A DNA stretch of 64,000 nucleotides from Rhipicephalus microplus (Eukaryota; Arthropoda; Arachnida; Ixodida; Ixodidae): contig NC_134703.1 in the NCBI RefSeq assembly GCF_043290135.1, forward strand, positions 114,429,005 through 114,493,004, read 5' to 3'. Under the pieces are notes generated by a model. That model did not search any database and had not been told where the DNA came from. It saw only the letters and a program-made list of their open reading frames with translations. This document shows positions 1 through 12,296 of the stretch, piece after piece; position 1 is the first letter of the stretch, and the number at the start of each line of letters is the position of its first letter. A program made the position numbers and the translations under genes.

Positions 1-579
1 GAAAGGGCATGTTCGCGGGAGTGACTCTGAGGCCTTCACAAGTTTCTACAAACGCATTCCCAAAATGTGCGACGAAATAAGAATGGGAGTTTAAAATCCC
101 TGGCGCAAACCAAACACCACGTCTCCGTCATCGAAACAATGTACGAGATAAATGAAGTTTGGTGGTGCCCAGGTGACAGGGGTTATAACCCACATCGCCT
201 CCCTCCCACTCATCTCTTACAGGTCATCACTCAATCTCCCATGGAGTGAATTCCTTGTTTTGCTTTCAAATTTGTTGAAATGAATTTGCCATGCTGCTGG
301 TGCAACTGCCTCGAGTTTTGATCTGTAGTTGCGCATGCTTTCAAAACGGATCTTCCAGCAGCTCTCTCCCATAACGTGGTTGTCCGAAAGGCAAGCTGAA
401 ATAAAATATTTTGCTCATTTATGTTTTTCGGACAAGCGATTGTGCGCCTCCTCGACTGCTCTGTCCGTGGAACGTTAATTTGCGGTCAGCCTTGAACGTC
501 TCAATTAACCGGACGCGCGACATCGTCACGTCCTGCTGGACCTAAAAGAATGTTGTTTTTATTCAATTCATTCTCACAG
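1..579. other. Intron of the SLC9C-like gene, partly duplicated at 61.3 kb
   Basis: No exon was recognised. The first 55 bases and bases 500-579 match two adjacent blocks at 61300-61436, so this intron stretch belongs to a duplicated segment that has lost about 440 bases in the other copy. Confidence 0.5.
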
Positions 580-1073
580 ATGCTCAAGGCTCGGCGCATG
601 TGCATCATTGCTGGTCCCTGCAGCCTGCCGACCAGCTACAAGCCCATCGCCATGCTGCGCGTGATTCCCTGGATCGACTCGGACAGCGTGCGGCAGTTCC
701 TCGCGGTGCGTCGTCTTAAGCCGCTCTGGCTTACTCGCTCTCCCACGTCGAACTGTTAGTCTCTCGCAGTATGACCTCTTCTGTTGTCGCCAGGCCAACA
801 ACCACTATTTTGCTCCTGGGAGGTAGTTTGCCAATGTCTCGGCAAACGCAACCATCAAATTTATGACCAGCCTAAAGCATTACGATGTTCTCTGGCAATT
901 ATGTTAATTGTGAACTGGCCCCCTAGCTGTTCAATAACGTAAACATACATACATACATACATACATACATACATACATACATACATACATACATACATAC
1001 ATACATACATACATACATACATACATACATACATACATACATACATACATACATACATACATACATACATACA

Positions 1074-1107
<34 letters not shown>

Positions 1108-4100
1108 CATACATACATACATACATACATACATACATACATACATACATACATACATACATACATACATACATACATACATACATACATTGTAATACAT
1201 ACATCAGTGTGCTCTCTCTTGTACGTAGTCGTTACGATCAGCCCGTAGGGCTATCATCATTTAAGCTGCTTTATTTTAATATCCTGTTGTATAATGTTTT
1301 CTCTATTCATAGTTCTCCTCACTATCCATTTTTCATAATTTTGGAGAATATATATTTTACGTACTCTTTCAGTGACTGTCTTTAGACCTTTTTACAGTGA
1401 AGTCACGACTATCCACTGCCTATAATTCTTTTTTTTGTGTGTTTTACCAAGATTGCCCTAGGTACTTTTTGGCCACATATTGTCTCTGCGCCAATAACTC
1501 CGGCTATCATCATCATCCGTTCATATGCATTTGCTTTCCTGTTGCACTAATCAGGCTGCTGATAGTAAAACCAGGCAAACGCTGACATTAAGCGGCAGTA
1601 GCGTCGTTTCCCGTAGATCCAGATCCGGCCGGTCTCGTTCGCGCCCCAGGATGTGATCGTGGAGCGAGGGGAGGAGAACCCAATCTTGCTCACTTACTCG
1701 GGGATCCTCAAGGTACGTGCATCCGTCGTGACGGTAAACTGGGGTCTTTATTTCAGCCGTGGTTAACGATATAGCACGCTCTGCTATGGAAAACAACCTG
1801 ACCTTTACGGATACATTATCTTCGCCAATATAAGAAACAGTGTCTAAAGTCGATAGGACCATTGATCGGCCAGAAAACATCCGGAAAGCATAATAATGTG
1901 TGATAACGTCAGCTTGGGGCCAGTTAGTGCTTGCCTGTAAAGAAAGGATTCATCGTGTTCTCAACGCAAGTATGACCCACGAAGGTTTTAAAAAAGTTGC
2001 TGGAGAGTAAATTCTTGCCCATGAGTTAAGCTGTGCCAAGCGTAAAACGGCGGCTGTGGCAGCCATCTTGCTAGGGGCATGATGAGCTGTTGGCGTTCGG
2101 CAATTGAGAAGGTGCGTTTTCCTCGCACATCCAAAGAGTTTAACGTGGCAACCTTTTCGGGTCAGATAGTGCTCAAAGTTCGTCCTTGTGTTACTAGTGT
2201 TTTTTTTAGTAAGTCTCAAATTCAAGGAGCATTTTCGGTGATGAAGTCACCGATGCTAGTCTCTGCAGATTATTTCTTCGGAAACAACTATAGTTAACGT
2301 AGCCTTTATACTAACAAATCAAAGCCACTTGATGTCTAAGTGGCTCCAACACCAGGAAATAGCATGTTTCTGATATCTTTGGAGGGCTAAACCTGACTGC
2401 ACTACTGCTGGCAAAGCATTGCGGGAGCTTTCACTCCAGCAATTTTTTTAAAACCTCCTTGGTATGACCCGATACACCGACGTCCACTACGTGGCGCTCA
2501 CGTAACACTTGTGGCGCTTGGACGCGAAATTTAAGCTCTCAATTTGTTCGCGTACGTAGCGACAAACGTCGGTTAATGTGAAATTCACAACAAATCAACC
2601 GCCCAGTGCTGCCAAGTGAAACCGGCACGCGCGCTCGCAGATCGAAGGCGAGTTCGAGAACGCCCGAGACGGCTCGCTGCCAAACTTGGTGTCGCAGCTG
2701 TTCTTCTATAACGAGGGCTACTTCCTGGACTACGTGAGCGCGCCTGCCTGTCTCGGTGTCCTGGGACTCGTCACCGACGAGCCGTCCATCACGCGCGTGG
2801 TCGCCGAGACGCAGATCAACGTGAGCACTGACTGATCTGAACTGCGCCACATTTTGTCTTCGTCACACATACTCCCAACAGGTGAAGGAGACGAGGAGAC
2901 GACAACTTGTTTCAACCGCTGCTGCTGCTTCATGCTTGTCACATGCTGAAGGGTAAGGGAAAAAACAGAGGCGTCACAGAGTTATGCGCGAAACTCTGTG
3001 TCGTCTTGCACATCACTCTGTGACGCCTCCAGTTTTTTTTTTTCCTTACCCTGCAGCGCATCACAAGCGTAAACACCAACTAGCCACCATTGCCGCCTTA
3101 TTAGCGCTGCTGCTGCTGCCGTACCTTGCGCGCACAAAGTTTACTTGCCGTTTACGCACACACACTTGTCGTTTTTAACCAGCATCGCGAACACTGCTTT
3201 CCTCTGGCATAATAGAATACACAAACAGCACAGCGGACAAGCACAGAGGAAGGCAACAACACACAACACACACCTTTCTCTGCCCTTGTCCGTTGCGCTG
3301 TTCGTATATTTAATTAGGTCCTACCAACTTGTCCGCCTTTAGACGCATCTGGCATAATAGTTGCACGTCCTGATGGTTGCTTTGCAGGCCTACGTGGTAC
3401 CCAGGCAGCGCGTCATGGAGGCTATACAGATCTTCACCAGGCCTCCAAGCTTTATCTTCCAGATCTGGTCTTACATAGCCAGGATCATTGCCTTCATGGT
3501 ACTACAGACGCAGCCGAAGTACCAGGTCAGCGACCAAAATTATTTCACTTTTCTCGTCGAAAAGTGCCTTTGTGATTTCCTTAAGCAGTGTTGTTGGTAT
3601 TACTGCGATGTTAGAAACCTGTAAATATACCTCATCGAGAAAACAACTCCACTCGACGGCGCGTTGCGCTTTTTGTTGCAGCTGCGAAAAACGTGCGCGT
3701 AGAAAAAAATACATCATCATCATCATCATCACCACCACCACCACCAGCCTGACTACATCCACTACAGGACAAATGCCTCTCCCATGTTCCGCCAGTTAAC
3801 TCGGTCCTGTGCTTGCTGCTGCCAATCTATACCCGCCAACTAAAAAAAATAGTACTGTAGCTCTTATAGCGTTTGAGAAGGCCTTGTAGTGCGCTTTGCC
3901 AACTAACGCACATTGAATGAACCTAACAAATTAACCTTTATTGCATCTCTTAGATACAGTCATAACGGAAGCCATCCATCATGTGCGTTATCACACTGTA
4001 GTATAAGGACGAATATGTGTAATATTGATCAGCCTTACGTTGTAGTAAAATTTCAAAAGTTTGAGCATAGCCACGTTTTACGGATAGCCATGCGGTCATA

Positions 4101-6126
4101 TTATTGTTGGTTCAGACCTCAGAGCCCACAAAATCTTTGCGTGTGCATTTTTGTTTTTATAAGGTGTTAGGAGCACAGCCATGATTCTAATATCGGGAAA
4201 AGGTAAAAAAAAAGGTAGATAATTGTTTGGGCACGCACATATACATATAACCTAAAAAGAAAATCGGGGGACTTGTATTGTCATACACATACATAGCTGT
4301 GCTAATGCTAGGAATCGTAACGGCAGGTAGTTCGTTTGCAAGGGTGAAAAGGTACAGAACGCTCGAAACGTATATGTTAACTTATTAACTACAGTATAAT
4401 AAATGTGTGCTCAAAGGTAGGAACTCGCCTGAAATATAGCCTAACTTATAAGTTCTAAATGTTTTATAACACTATATCCGCAGTGATCACTGCTCTCCTT
4501 TGTACTTTCCATCCTGATACAGACGTGGCCCCTGGACAAGATTAGCCGGAGGCTTGAATCCTTCCTCCTGCCAGACCTGGAACGCTGCTCGAAGTTCAAC
4601 CTGACAGCGGAGGTAGAAGACGCTATCTTGATACAGGGCACTGCCCTTGACCCCGAAACGCAAGATTATTTCGTCGCCCCTATCTATCTTCCTTCACAAG
4701 CCATGAAGATAACCTTCCCGGTAAAGTTAATGCACTTGCTTTAATATTCTTCAATGCGCAATTACGTAGGCGAGCGCACAAGAAGAGCCTAGAAAACCTC
4801 TCGTCCCCCTACCCTAGATGGGTCGGGACACAGATGCAGTCGCGTAATACTTATAATTTCGCAACCCATGGAATGCGAAGCAGCTCTTTGACTCACGTGT
4901 GTAACGCCATACGTACGTGCGTCTGTACGAACGCGCCACAACGCGTTCCCCTAGCCGCATATGTTGGAGCGGTGCCAAGAAGGTCAAGTCAGCTGCGCGT
5001 TGATGTCACGCTCCCCTTGCACACTTCCCTCACTGGTGCGCGCTGACGTCACTCTCTCCCTCACCCGCAGCACGCTCGCCGCAGCGCCCGCAGCTGCTGG
5101 CTCCTCCACCCACTAGCAACACATTTCTCTCTCACTTCATCCTTTCTGCCGTCTGCAACGCTCGACCGCAAGATCGCAGGTCGAGGGGAAACACTCTTTC
5201 GGCTCATTTATCTGCGATGAAAATAACACGAAACCCAACCCCTCTCCCATGTATTTGCGTCTTGAACAAAAGTTTACGTGAGTTAACGCTAGACCGAGTT
5301 TCACTTCAAACCGTTCCGGCACCCACGTAGACGCCCGTTTCAACCGGGTCAACGCCGTGCGCACCGCTGCTGCTTCGCATCTCTTCGGGGTTCCCTTCAG
5401 GGAGATCGTTTATAATTTTATATATGCCTCCATCGGTGGGCGTGGCTGATAAGCAACGGCGTGTAAGCTTTTCTGTGGACACCCATCGTTTTACCTCGAG
5501 CTGTAAGAGCATTGCTCCTAAAAGGGAGTGGGTGGGTGGAGTGATTTCACCGCAAGGTTGTGGTGTCCCTTCTTACCCTTCTTTAGCTTCCTGGCTTTTT
5601 ATCCCCTGCACACCCTGGCCCGCGTATAAGTGCGCAAATCTACTCCCTGCGTCTCAAACTAATGCATTGCGGTGTTCTAACCGATTCTTTGCAGCTCGAA
5701 GTGACCAACTAATTTCGCTAATTTCCGGTGAGTAAGATTCGCTAATGAACTAACCGAGTGCGTGATGCATAAGAACTTGTTATGCCTACTCTAACAATCT
5801 CTTCCGTTTTTCATCCGACAGTTCTACAAAGACCGAATGCGCCCGGTGATGTTGATAATCGCCGGCAAGGACTACAAGCTTCCGCCGGAAGTGGACTGGC
5901 TCCAGACCAAAGGGGACGACGAGATGCAAAATGAATACGAGAAAAACTTCAAAATAGCCAACACTACGGTAGTAATAGCCTTTCTCGTGTGACTTGTCAT
6001 TCGAAACCACCCCGTAACCTATCATGTGTCTCTGACTGCCCCGCCTCCTTCTTGTGCTTTCAGGAGCAGAGTGACGATTTGACTGAGAAGGCCATGTCAC
6101 ACCGGCAAAGTATGGACTTGTATTGA
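580..6126 (+). CDS. 3' seven exons of an SLC9C (sperm Na+/H+ exchanger)-like gene
   Basis: Exons 580-705, 1623-1712, 2641-2820, 3388-3525, 4523-4720, 5822-5968 and 6064-6126 each have AG before and GT after, and all joins are phase 0. They give 313 residues ending with TGA at 6124-6126. Exons 2-4 read as a cyclic-nucleotide-binding fold: 'FAPQDVIVERGEENPILL', then 'SGILK', then 'LGLVTDEPSITRVVAETQ'. Exon 1 ends with a 'LRVIPWIDSDSVRQFL' helix like the segment before that fold. Exon 5 has 'AEVEDAILIQGTALD', which resembles the C-terminal region of SLC9C1/NHE10-type proteins. Family members are plasma-membrane Na+/H+ exchangers with a voltage-sensor-like domain and a cytoplasmic cNBD, mostly in sperm. 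The exchanger and membrane parts would lie upstream of base 1. The exons are GC-rich against AT-rich introns. The family call is by motif resemblance only; the exon structure is firmer than the family name. Another cNBD channel or exchanger is the alternative. Confidence 0.72.
943..1190. repeat. (CATA)n microsatellite
   Basis: About 248 bases of nearly pure CATA repeats lie in the first visible intron of the SLC9C-like gene. A matching tract follows the exon copy at 61.6 kb. The reading frames of Met-Tyr-Val-Cys repeats across it are artefacts of the repeat. Confidence 0.97.
1713..2640. other. Intron with a P-element-like end
   Basis: No exon was recognised. It contains the orphan terminal repeat at 2427-2461 and a GCCATCTTGCT motif at 2060-2070, both of which also occur in the P element at 13-20 kb. 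Confidence 0.5.
2427..2461 (-). repeat. Orphan P-element-type terminal inverted repeat
   Basis: Read on the minus strand it starts CAAGGAGGTTTTAAAAAAA and continues to CTGGAGTGAAAGC. This is close to both ends of the P element at 13206-20341 (CAAGG, a run of A, CTTCTGGAGTGGA). A partner end was not found nearby, so it is probably a solo or decayed MITE end. Confidence 0.6.
2821..5821. other. Introns between exons 3 and 6 of the SLC9C-like gene
   Basis: Intron stretches 2821-3387, 3526-4522 and 4721-5821. They contain a short (ATC)n(ACC)n run at about 3713-3747 and CpG- and pyrimidine-rich sequence at about 4880-5170. I recognise no further exon, RNA gene or transposon. Confidence 0.4.
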
Positions 6127-6700
6127 GAGAGTGCAAGAAGAGGAGGACGTCGTCTTGTTTGTGCGATACGACGAGGCATTCGGCGATGACTGCGGAAAGC
6201 CAACTTGTTGACATTGAACAATTAATTTGCATGTTATCGTATAGCTGAATCAGAAAAATAGATTATACTAATAATAGATAAAACTAATAGATAATACAAC
6301 TGGTACGTACTTCGAATGGATGCGCTATTCACAGGAATTCGACTCATCTTGCCGCACGTGATAATAGAGCTCGTTCAATTTGTACGTGTTTTCACACAAA
6401 CTGATTTGCTCCATGTACCACGTCACCTCGCTTGGTGACGTGTAGCCTATTTTATCCTTATATGCCGACCAAGTCGACATTTGGCGCATCGAATGTAAAG
6501 TTATTTGCATTGTACACCGAATAGAGCCGAATATAGTTTTCCAACCAGACGATGTGTCTCTACGACTACGAGTGTGTACTTCAAATGTGTTGTGGTGTGC
6601 CAGCTACGTGCATGTATGGTTGCCAGTGTGTTTAAAGAATCAAGTACGCTTTCCTGAAAACATTCAAAGTTTACTTCCTACACAGTGTCCTGACTGATAT
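6127..6700. other. Downstream of the SLC9C-like gene
   Basis: This holds the 3' UTR and flanking sequence. I saw no canonical AATAAA close to the stop codon and no other gene. Confidence 0.35.
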
Positions 6701-6701
6701 T

Positions 6702-8053
6702 AGGGAGTTTTAGTGCTGGGTACCCAATCGGCTTGCGTACCCAGGACGTTGCGGTGGTGGTATTGCGCATGCGCAAAACCCCAAACAGATGCGTCGCAAG
6801 ATCGCTGGGGCGATGGGGCCGTGCGTTCGCGTGGCCATAAACATCGCTACCACCACTGGCCTCCTAGCGGAAATAAGCTGCACTGGCGCACATGCTGGCA
6901 CATCATGATGTTCCGCGTGACGTCACCCACCTTCACGGCGAGCAAAGCCTAGGCTGGCCAGCGCCACCACTTTAAGTTTTAAGCACAAATATTATAGTGG
7001 ATAGCCACTATATCATGGCAAAAGGCACCAAATCTCGGACAGCATAGATCGACCGCATTTTAAGGTCCACCTTCGCAGGAACTCACGGTATCCGCACGGC
7101 GGATACTCTAGCCGTTGAGTTAAAATAAGCCAAAGTGCGAGCACCAATAGTGATTACATTGTTTCAGCCAGATTACCACAGCTAGAATGGCCTGGAACAT
7201 GGAAACTAAAAACATGCCAGCCCCCGACAAGCTGAATAGGTGGCGCCATCTAGCGCAGCCATAGTGAACCAGAAAATCACAACATTGTTATTGCAGAAAC
7301 ATTGTGCATTGTACGGCATGTGCAAAAACCGCGCAGCGCCGTTATTACAAATGAGTAACCTTTTTATTCATTTTCACCCCAAAAACATTACGCGTAAGCC
7401 AACATGTTCGTGACTGTGGTTGCACGAAGTGTCACAAGATGTCGACACTATCGTTACCGCAACCTTGTATTTCTCACTTTTTTTGCGATAAAAAAGTCTC
7501 GTGATTTTGCCGCAACGGTGATTCATTCCTACGTAAGTTAAATGCAGTTTAAATGCAGTTAACATCACCATTTATGGTTTGCGAAAACGTAAAGGCATAC
7601 ATGTTTACGTATGATGAGCTCAAAACGTTGGAAGAGGCACGTTCTGGTAGGATGGTAAACGCGAACTGGTATCCGGTAACACGTTAACGTAAAGAAGTAT
7701 ACGTACAAGCTAAAAGTTACACAGAGTTGCACGTTACACCGTTGCTCTGTCGTCGCGCTTGTCGGACTTCGACCGGCCGCCTGGATTGCTTGGCATCGAC
7801 GGTGCCGGCTTCAGTCGCAAGTGTGGCGCATACAAAAAAGTTTTTTGTTGTTGTTTCGTGTTTATAACTGTCATATTATTTAAAAATGACTCATTGAAAT
7901 TAGTTTACTACATGTAACTATGTAAATTAAATTTATTGTTTTAAATCGTAAAAATAAATAATACTTACACGACAATTAAGACGCTATGGCGCTGCGAGCG
8001 CGTGTGACCTTCGTGCGGCTTGCGTTTGCTTGCGCGCCTCTATAAGGCATTCC
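6702..8053 (+). mobile_element. MITE-like element A (GGGAGTTTTAGTGCTGGG family), right end truncated
   Basis: It starts at a TA followed by GGGAGTTTTAGTGCTGGGTAC and runs parallel to elements B and C through shared blocks: 'TTGCGCATGCGC', 'GATGCGTCGCAAGATCGCTG' and 'CCACTGGCCTCCTAGCGG'. It ends near 'AAGGCATTCCAG', without the terminal unit seen in C. It contains no open frame of note, so it is non-autonomous. The superfamily is not recognised; flanking TA dinucleotides would fit a TA-targeting element. Confidence 0.7.
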
Positions 8054-9134
8054 AGAGGGAGTTTTAGTGCTGGGTACGCATTCTCTTGGGGCGCTGCGGG
8101 CTTGGGAGCGCGCGGCGTTGCGTGCCCAACCCATACCCAACCGGAATAGGGAGTTTTAGTGCTGGGTACGCAGGCGGCTTGCGTACGTAGGACGATGGGG
8201 CGGCGGTATTGCGCATGCGCGAAGCCCCAAAGAGATGCGTCGCAAGATCGCTGGGGCGATGCGTCTGTGCGGCCATAAACAACGCTGCCACCACTGGCCT
8301 CCTAGCGGAGATAAGCTGCCGTGGCGCACATGCTGGCGCATCATGTTACCTTGACGGCGAGCAAAGCTGAGGCTGGCCTGAGCCACCACTTTGACTTTTA
8401 AGTTTTAAGCGCAAATATTATAGTGGCTAGCCACTATACGAATAGCATGGCACAAAGTCGCGAAATCACGGACAGCATGGATCGGCCGCCTTGTAAGGTC
8501 CACCTTCGCGAAAATTCACGGTATCCGCACTGCGGATACTCTTGCCGTCGAGTTAAAATAAGCCAAAGTGCGATCACTTATAGCGATTACACGGTTTCAG
8601 CCAGATTTCCACAGCTAGAATGGCCTGGAACATAGAACTAAAAATTTGCCATCTCCCGACCAGCTGACTAGGTGGCGCCATCTAGCGAGGTCATAGTGAA
8701 ACAGACAACCACACTTTTGTTATTGCAGAAACATTGTGCATGGTACATCTGGTGCAAAAACTGCGCAGCGACAATATTACAAATGAGTAACGATTTTATT
8801 CATTTTCACCTCAGAAACATTACGCGTAAGCTAGCATGTTCATGACTGTGGTTGCACAAAGTGTCACAAGATGTCGACACTGCCGTTACATTAACCTTGC
8901 ATTTTTCACTTTTTTGCGTATACCAGGATACTGTACACAATAAAAAGTGTCCTGATCACTATGTATGTTTAATTTAACATTTTAAATCATAAAAATACCT
9001 AAATAATACTTACGCGACAAGACGCTATGGCGCTGCGAGCACGTGTGACCTTCGTGCGGCTTGCGTTTGCGTGCGTGCCACCGTGGTGCCAACTAAAAGG
9101 AATTCCGGTTGGGTATGGGTTGGGCACGCAACGT
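8054..9134 (+). mobile_element. MITE-like element B, truncated by a gypsy fragment
   Basis: It starts with a roughly 95-base terminal unit (8054-8148) also present at both ends of element C. The common body follows from 8149 and begins with the same GGGAGTTTTAGTGCTGGG tip. The element breaks off at about 9134 inside 'GGGTTGGGCACGCAACG', where retrotransposon coding sequence begins. A perfect 20-base palindrome TATAGTGGCTAGCCACTATA lies at 8419-8438. Confidence 0.7.
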
Positions 9135-9462
9135 GTCTCGTTACTTCATTGCCGCCAGCTGGCTCGCGTCAACACTGAAGCCAAGCAACAGGATCGCAAG
9201 CTTGAATATGATGCCTCTCATCGTGCCGTGTCCTTCAGTCCTGGCGACAAAGTCCTCCTTCTTACACCCATTCACACTCCTGGCCTGTGGGAGAAGTTTC
9301 AATTACGTTTCAACGGCCCCTACACTGTCTTGGAGCAAACGTCTCGTGTCAATTATCGCGTGGCACCCGTTCTTCTTCCAACCGATCGCCTCTGCCGGGC
9401 AGCAGAAATAGTCCACGTATCCCGCACTAAGCCTTTAACACGGCGTTCCTCTTCGCTTTAAA
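9135..9462 (+). pseudogene. Ty3/gypsy pol C-terminal fragment (integrase end)
   Basis: The frame running to a TAA at about 9461 reads 'RVNTEAKQQDRKLEYDASH', 'FSPGDKVLLLTPIHTPGLW', 'EKFQLRFNGPYTVLEQTS', 'VNYRVAPV' and 'EIVHVSRTKPLTRR'. This is the usual order at the C-terminus of tick gypsy integrases: linker, GPF/Y-like 'GPYTVL' module, tail. Only the last hundred or so codons remain. Upstream it abuts MITE B directly, and downstream comes a poly-G PPT and a probable LTR. It is a 5'-truncated remnant. Confidence 0.8.
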
Positions 9463-9497
9463 CTGCGATCAAGAACTGCGGTTAGGATGACCCCTTT

Positions 9498-9707
9498 CCC
9501 GCGGGGGGGGGGGGGAGTTAGTGTAGGCATTTATTAAGCACATCTACTTTCTGCACAGATATGTTCATCATCATGAGTGGTCGTCATCTTCATCTGTTGT
9601 GGGAACTTGGCTTGCCTGTGTTCTCTGCCTTGAGTGTCCCTTGGGTGTGGTCGCTTCATCGTGTCTTCTGGGCCTAGTAAAGATTGCCTTCACCGTTGCA
9701 TCACAAT
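9498..9707 (+). mobile_element. Probable PPT and 3' LTR of the gypsy fragment
   Basis: Shortly after the pol stop there is a purine tract (CGCGGGGGGGGGGGGGAG), then sequence from about 9519 starting TGTAGGCATTTATT and ending GTTGCATCACA. That is TG...CA, about 188 bases. No second LTR copy was found in the window, so the boundaries are inferred. Confidence 0.45.
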
Positions 9708-10151
9708 ACAGATATTCCAGTTAGCATACAAAATCACTGACATCAACAACAGTGGAGAGCAGATCATTCCAATCAGGCACAGTTCTAAAGAAAAAGTTGT
9801 ATTTGTGCGCTTTTGTTTTATCAAAAGTTGTGGCAAGTGCCCTATTGTGGGTGTGTCTAGTCTTCCTAGCTGTCTGGGGACGTACACGATAAGGCAAGGT
9901 TACTTTTGTATTTCCGGGAAAACAATTTTGAAGAAAATCAATCTATTGACCTTTCTGCACGATTCTTACGATGGAATGTTATGTTGCCTCATTAATGAAG
10001 AACGTGAGTCAGTCATACTATACTTACTAAATATGAAGTGCACTGCTTTTCTTTGAAGCCGTTAGAGTTCTACAACATCACTTTTGTAGTGGGTGTTCCA
10101 TACTTGCTCCATGCCCATACTATTAAAGCATACTCCAATTTAGTTCCGACG
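9708..10151. other. Unassigned intergenic sequence
   Basis: AT-rich sequence. A 140-codon frame starts inside the LTR and resembles nothing I know, so I regard it as chance. Confidence 0.3.
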
Positions 10152-10417
10152 CAAATATTATAACGCGTCCCGCCGCGGTGGTCTAGTGGCTAAGGTACTC
10201 GGCTGCTAACCCGCAGGGCGCGGGTTCGAATCCCGGCTGCGGCGGCTGCATTTCCGATGAAGGCGGAAACGTTGTAGGCCCGTGTGCTCAGATTTGGGTG
10301 CACGTTAAAGAACCCCAGGTGGTCTAAATTTCCGGAGCCCTCCACTACGGCGTCTCTCATAATCATATAGTGGTTTTGGGACGTTAAACCCCACATATCA
10401 ATCAAATATTATAACGC
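10152..10417 (+). mobile_element. Ruka-type tRNA-derived tick SINE with 15-bp target duplication
   Basis: The SINE (10167-10402) starts with a tRNA-like head: A box 'TGGTCTAGTGGCTAAGG' and B box 'GGGTTCGAATCCC'. The tick-specific body and an ATATCAATCA-like tail follow. It is flanked by a perfect 15-bp direct repeat CAAATATTATAACGC at 10152-10166 and 10403-10417, so both ends are exact. It is one of the cleaner copies and probably fairly recent. Confidence 0.95.
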
Positions 10418-12296
10418 AAAAGCTTAACGCTAGGGGGTGCGGTTCTCAGTTTTCTTTTCAGAAAACTTCTGCAGCTCAAAGGTACAAGCAGGGCCGGGTT
10501 AACAGTGCGGAAGGCCTGTTTAAAAAAAATAAGGGGGGCCCCACGCCCTGCCCACTTTCTTTTCCGCTTTGTCATCTGGTAATAGTGAGATTTGACGCTT
10601 TTTTAGATTTAGCTGCAAATAACACAAGCGATATTTATATTAAGCATATCCAGAGTGTTTCATATCACCTAGGCGTTTTCTTTCTTTCAGTGTAGTGTGC
10701 ACACAAAGTTTCTTTTACCGAAGAATGATTCATAAGAGCTGAACTGCCTCGTGGATCGTTGAGCGCGGCAGCGGTGTTATGTCAGCCCGGAGAAGCATGA
10801 TGTTCACCTGAGACGCCCATGCTATGCTATGCTATACAGGACATTGCGAGTTCAAAAGTGATGCTCGATTGAAGACCCCCCCCCCCCCCCACCACACCAC
10901 TGAAGCAATAGCGGTAAGAGTCTGCTGGCGTAGACATTTCCTATGCACAACCTTTACCAAGTGATGGTCTTTTAAGTTTCCCTATATAACCACCAAGCAG
11001 GAATTAAGACAGAACGGCATTGCTAGAAGCGAAAATTCAAACCATTACTCATCCTGAGTCTTCGCACAATCAGGAAGTTTTGTACCGTTTTTATGTTGCG
11101 TTGTTTACATTATAATGAAAGGATAGAATAGCATACCCTTCCTGCGATTGCTTGGTGTGCGTAGGTCGTCTTGGCCAAATTTGAATCGAATCCGTCGCGT
11201 GGAAGTTATTTTATTCCGACGGAAAACAGCGTACGAGAATTTAATGAAAATGGAGTGCCCTGCGACATCGACACTAGTGCAACATGTTCAGTGTGCTACA
11301 TTCTTGACATACCATCCTGAGTGACGATACACTAGTAGCGATGACGTCTACGATCCGAGTATTCTTACCCGACGCCGACTGGCGCCAAAGCCTGAAAACG
11401 CACTCGCTCATCACGTCTGATCTTCATCGCACCGTTTTGTATGATTTCGTGAAATTACAGAGATGCCAACCGCTTTTAAAGGAACGGCGAAAGAAAAAGA
11501 GCATGATTCAACATGTGCTTGTCGGTCAGCATGTAGGGGAACCATTGTGAGTTGCAGGTGAGTTGAGCTGCAGTCGTCTCGTTCGAAGTGCGAAAAAAAA
11601 CACAATGACGGTTTCATTTCATACCGCGTATATGTTACACGCCAACACAACCACACGCTATTAAAGTGGAACAGCGTATAGACAGATACCATCGCTAGCA
11701 AGTAACACGCATGTATCGTTGAATCGTAGTTCATCTGTAGACTTCTTTGGCCGCGTAATACCGGGTTACTGCCGCCGCAACCACGAGAAGCTGGATAGGT
11801 GGGGCCATCTGGAGGCGCAAAAAAGAACCTGGCAAGCAGAAACACGGCCGGGCTAGACTGCACCTGCGCACGCTTCTTCAGCGTGCAGGTGCAGTCTAGG
11901 CCGGCCGTGGCAGGGAACGTATTCCATTTCCCCGCTGATGCTCACTCCCGGTAGCGATAATCTTGACACCTTTGCGTATACCTGGATGCCGTGCATGCCA
12001 GAGCACGCCAATATGGCTGACTGAGACACGCGAGCGAACATGGCATCCTCGGGCACCTCCTCGGTGCTGCTTGGAACGGCATGCATTTTGTAATCGCTGT
12101 TCTGTAAAGGGTCGATCGAAGCAAAAATCACTCGCGATGTCGCGAATCGCGAATATTCCAAGCTTGTGACAGTCGTATTCAACCTTAATCGACACATTGT
12201 ATACGGCCACAGCGGCAATGCAGGTGAAAAGGCATGACTGAACGTGTCCGCCATAGAGTTTCATACAATAATACCTAAGGGGAATCTGGCGCTAGT
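10418..12296. other. Intergenic sequence with a hairpin
   Basis: No gene was recognised. Longer frames on the minus strand (11411-11863 and 11853-12264) have no family resemblance. An inverted repeat with about 29-bp arms lies at 11843-11909. Confidence 0.35.
11843..11909. repeat. Inverted repeat (hairpin) with 7-base loop
   Basis: The arms are 11843-11873 and 11881-11909, built around CTAGACTGCACCTGCGCACGC and its complement. They differ by one mismatch and a two-base gap, with a TTCTTCA loop. Confidence 0.8.

Noticed and set aside
861..1204. Frames of Met-Tyr-Val-Cys repeats on the minus strand
   Set aside because: They are translations of the (CATA)n microsatellite; the same applies at 61465-62092.
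9634..10056. 140-codon plus-strand frame
   Set aside because: It starts inside the probable LTR and continues into unique AT-rich sequence with no recognisable motif.
10167..10245. Possible tRNA gene
   Set aside because: A and B boxes are present, but the sequence runs into the SINE body and the unit is flanked by a target duplication.
10190..10405. 71-codon frame on the minus strand, repeated at 52852-53067
   Set aside because: It lies entirely inside the SINE copies, so it is not a gene.
11411..12264. Minus-strand frames of 122-150 codons
   Set aside because: No family resemblance, no splice support, and overlap with a hairpin.
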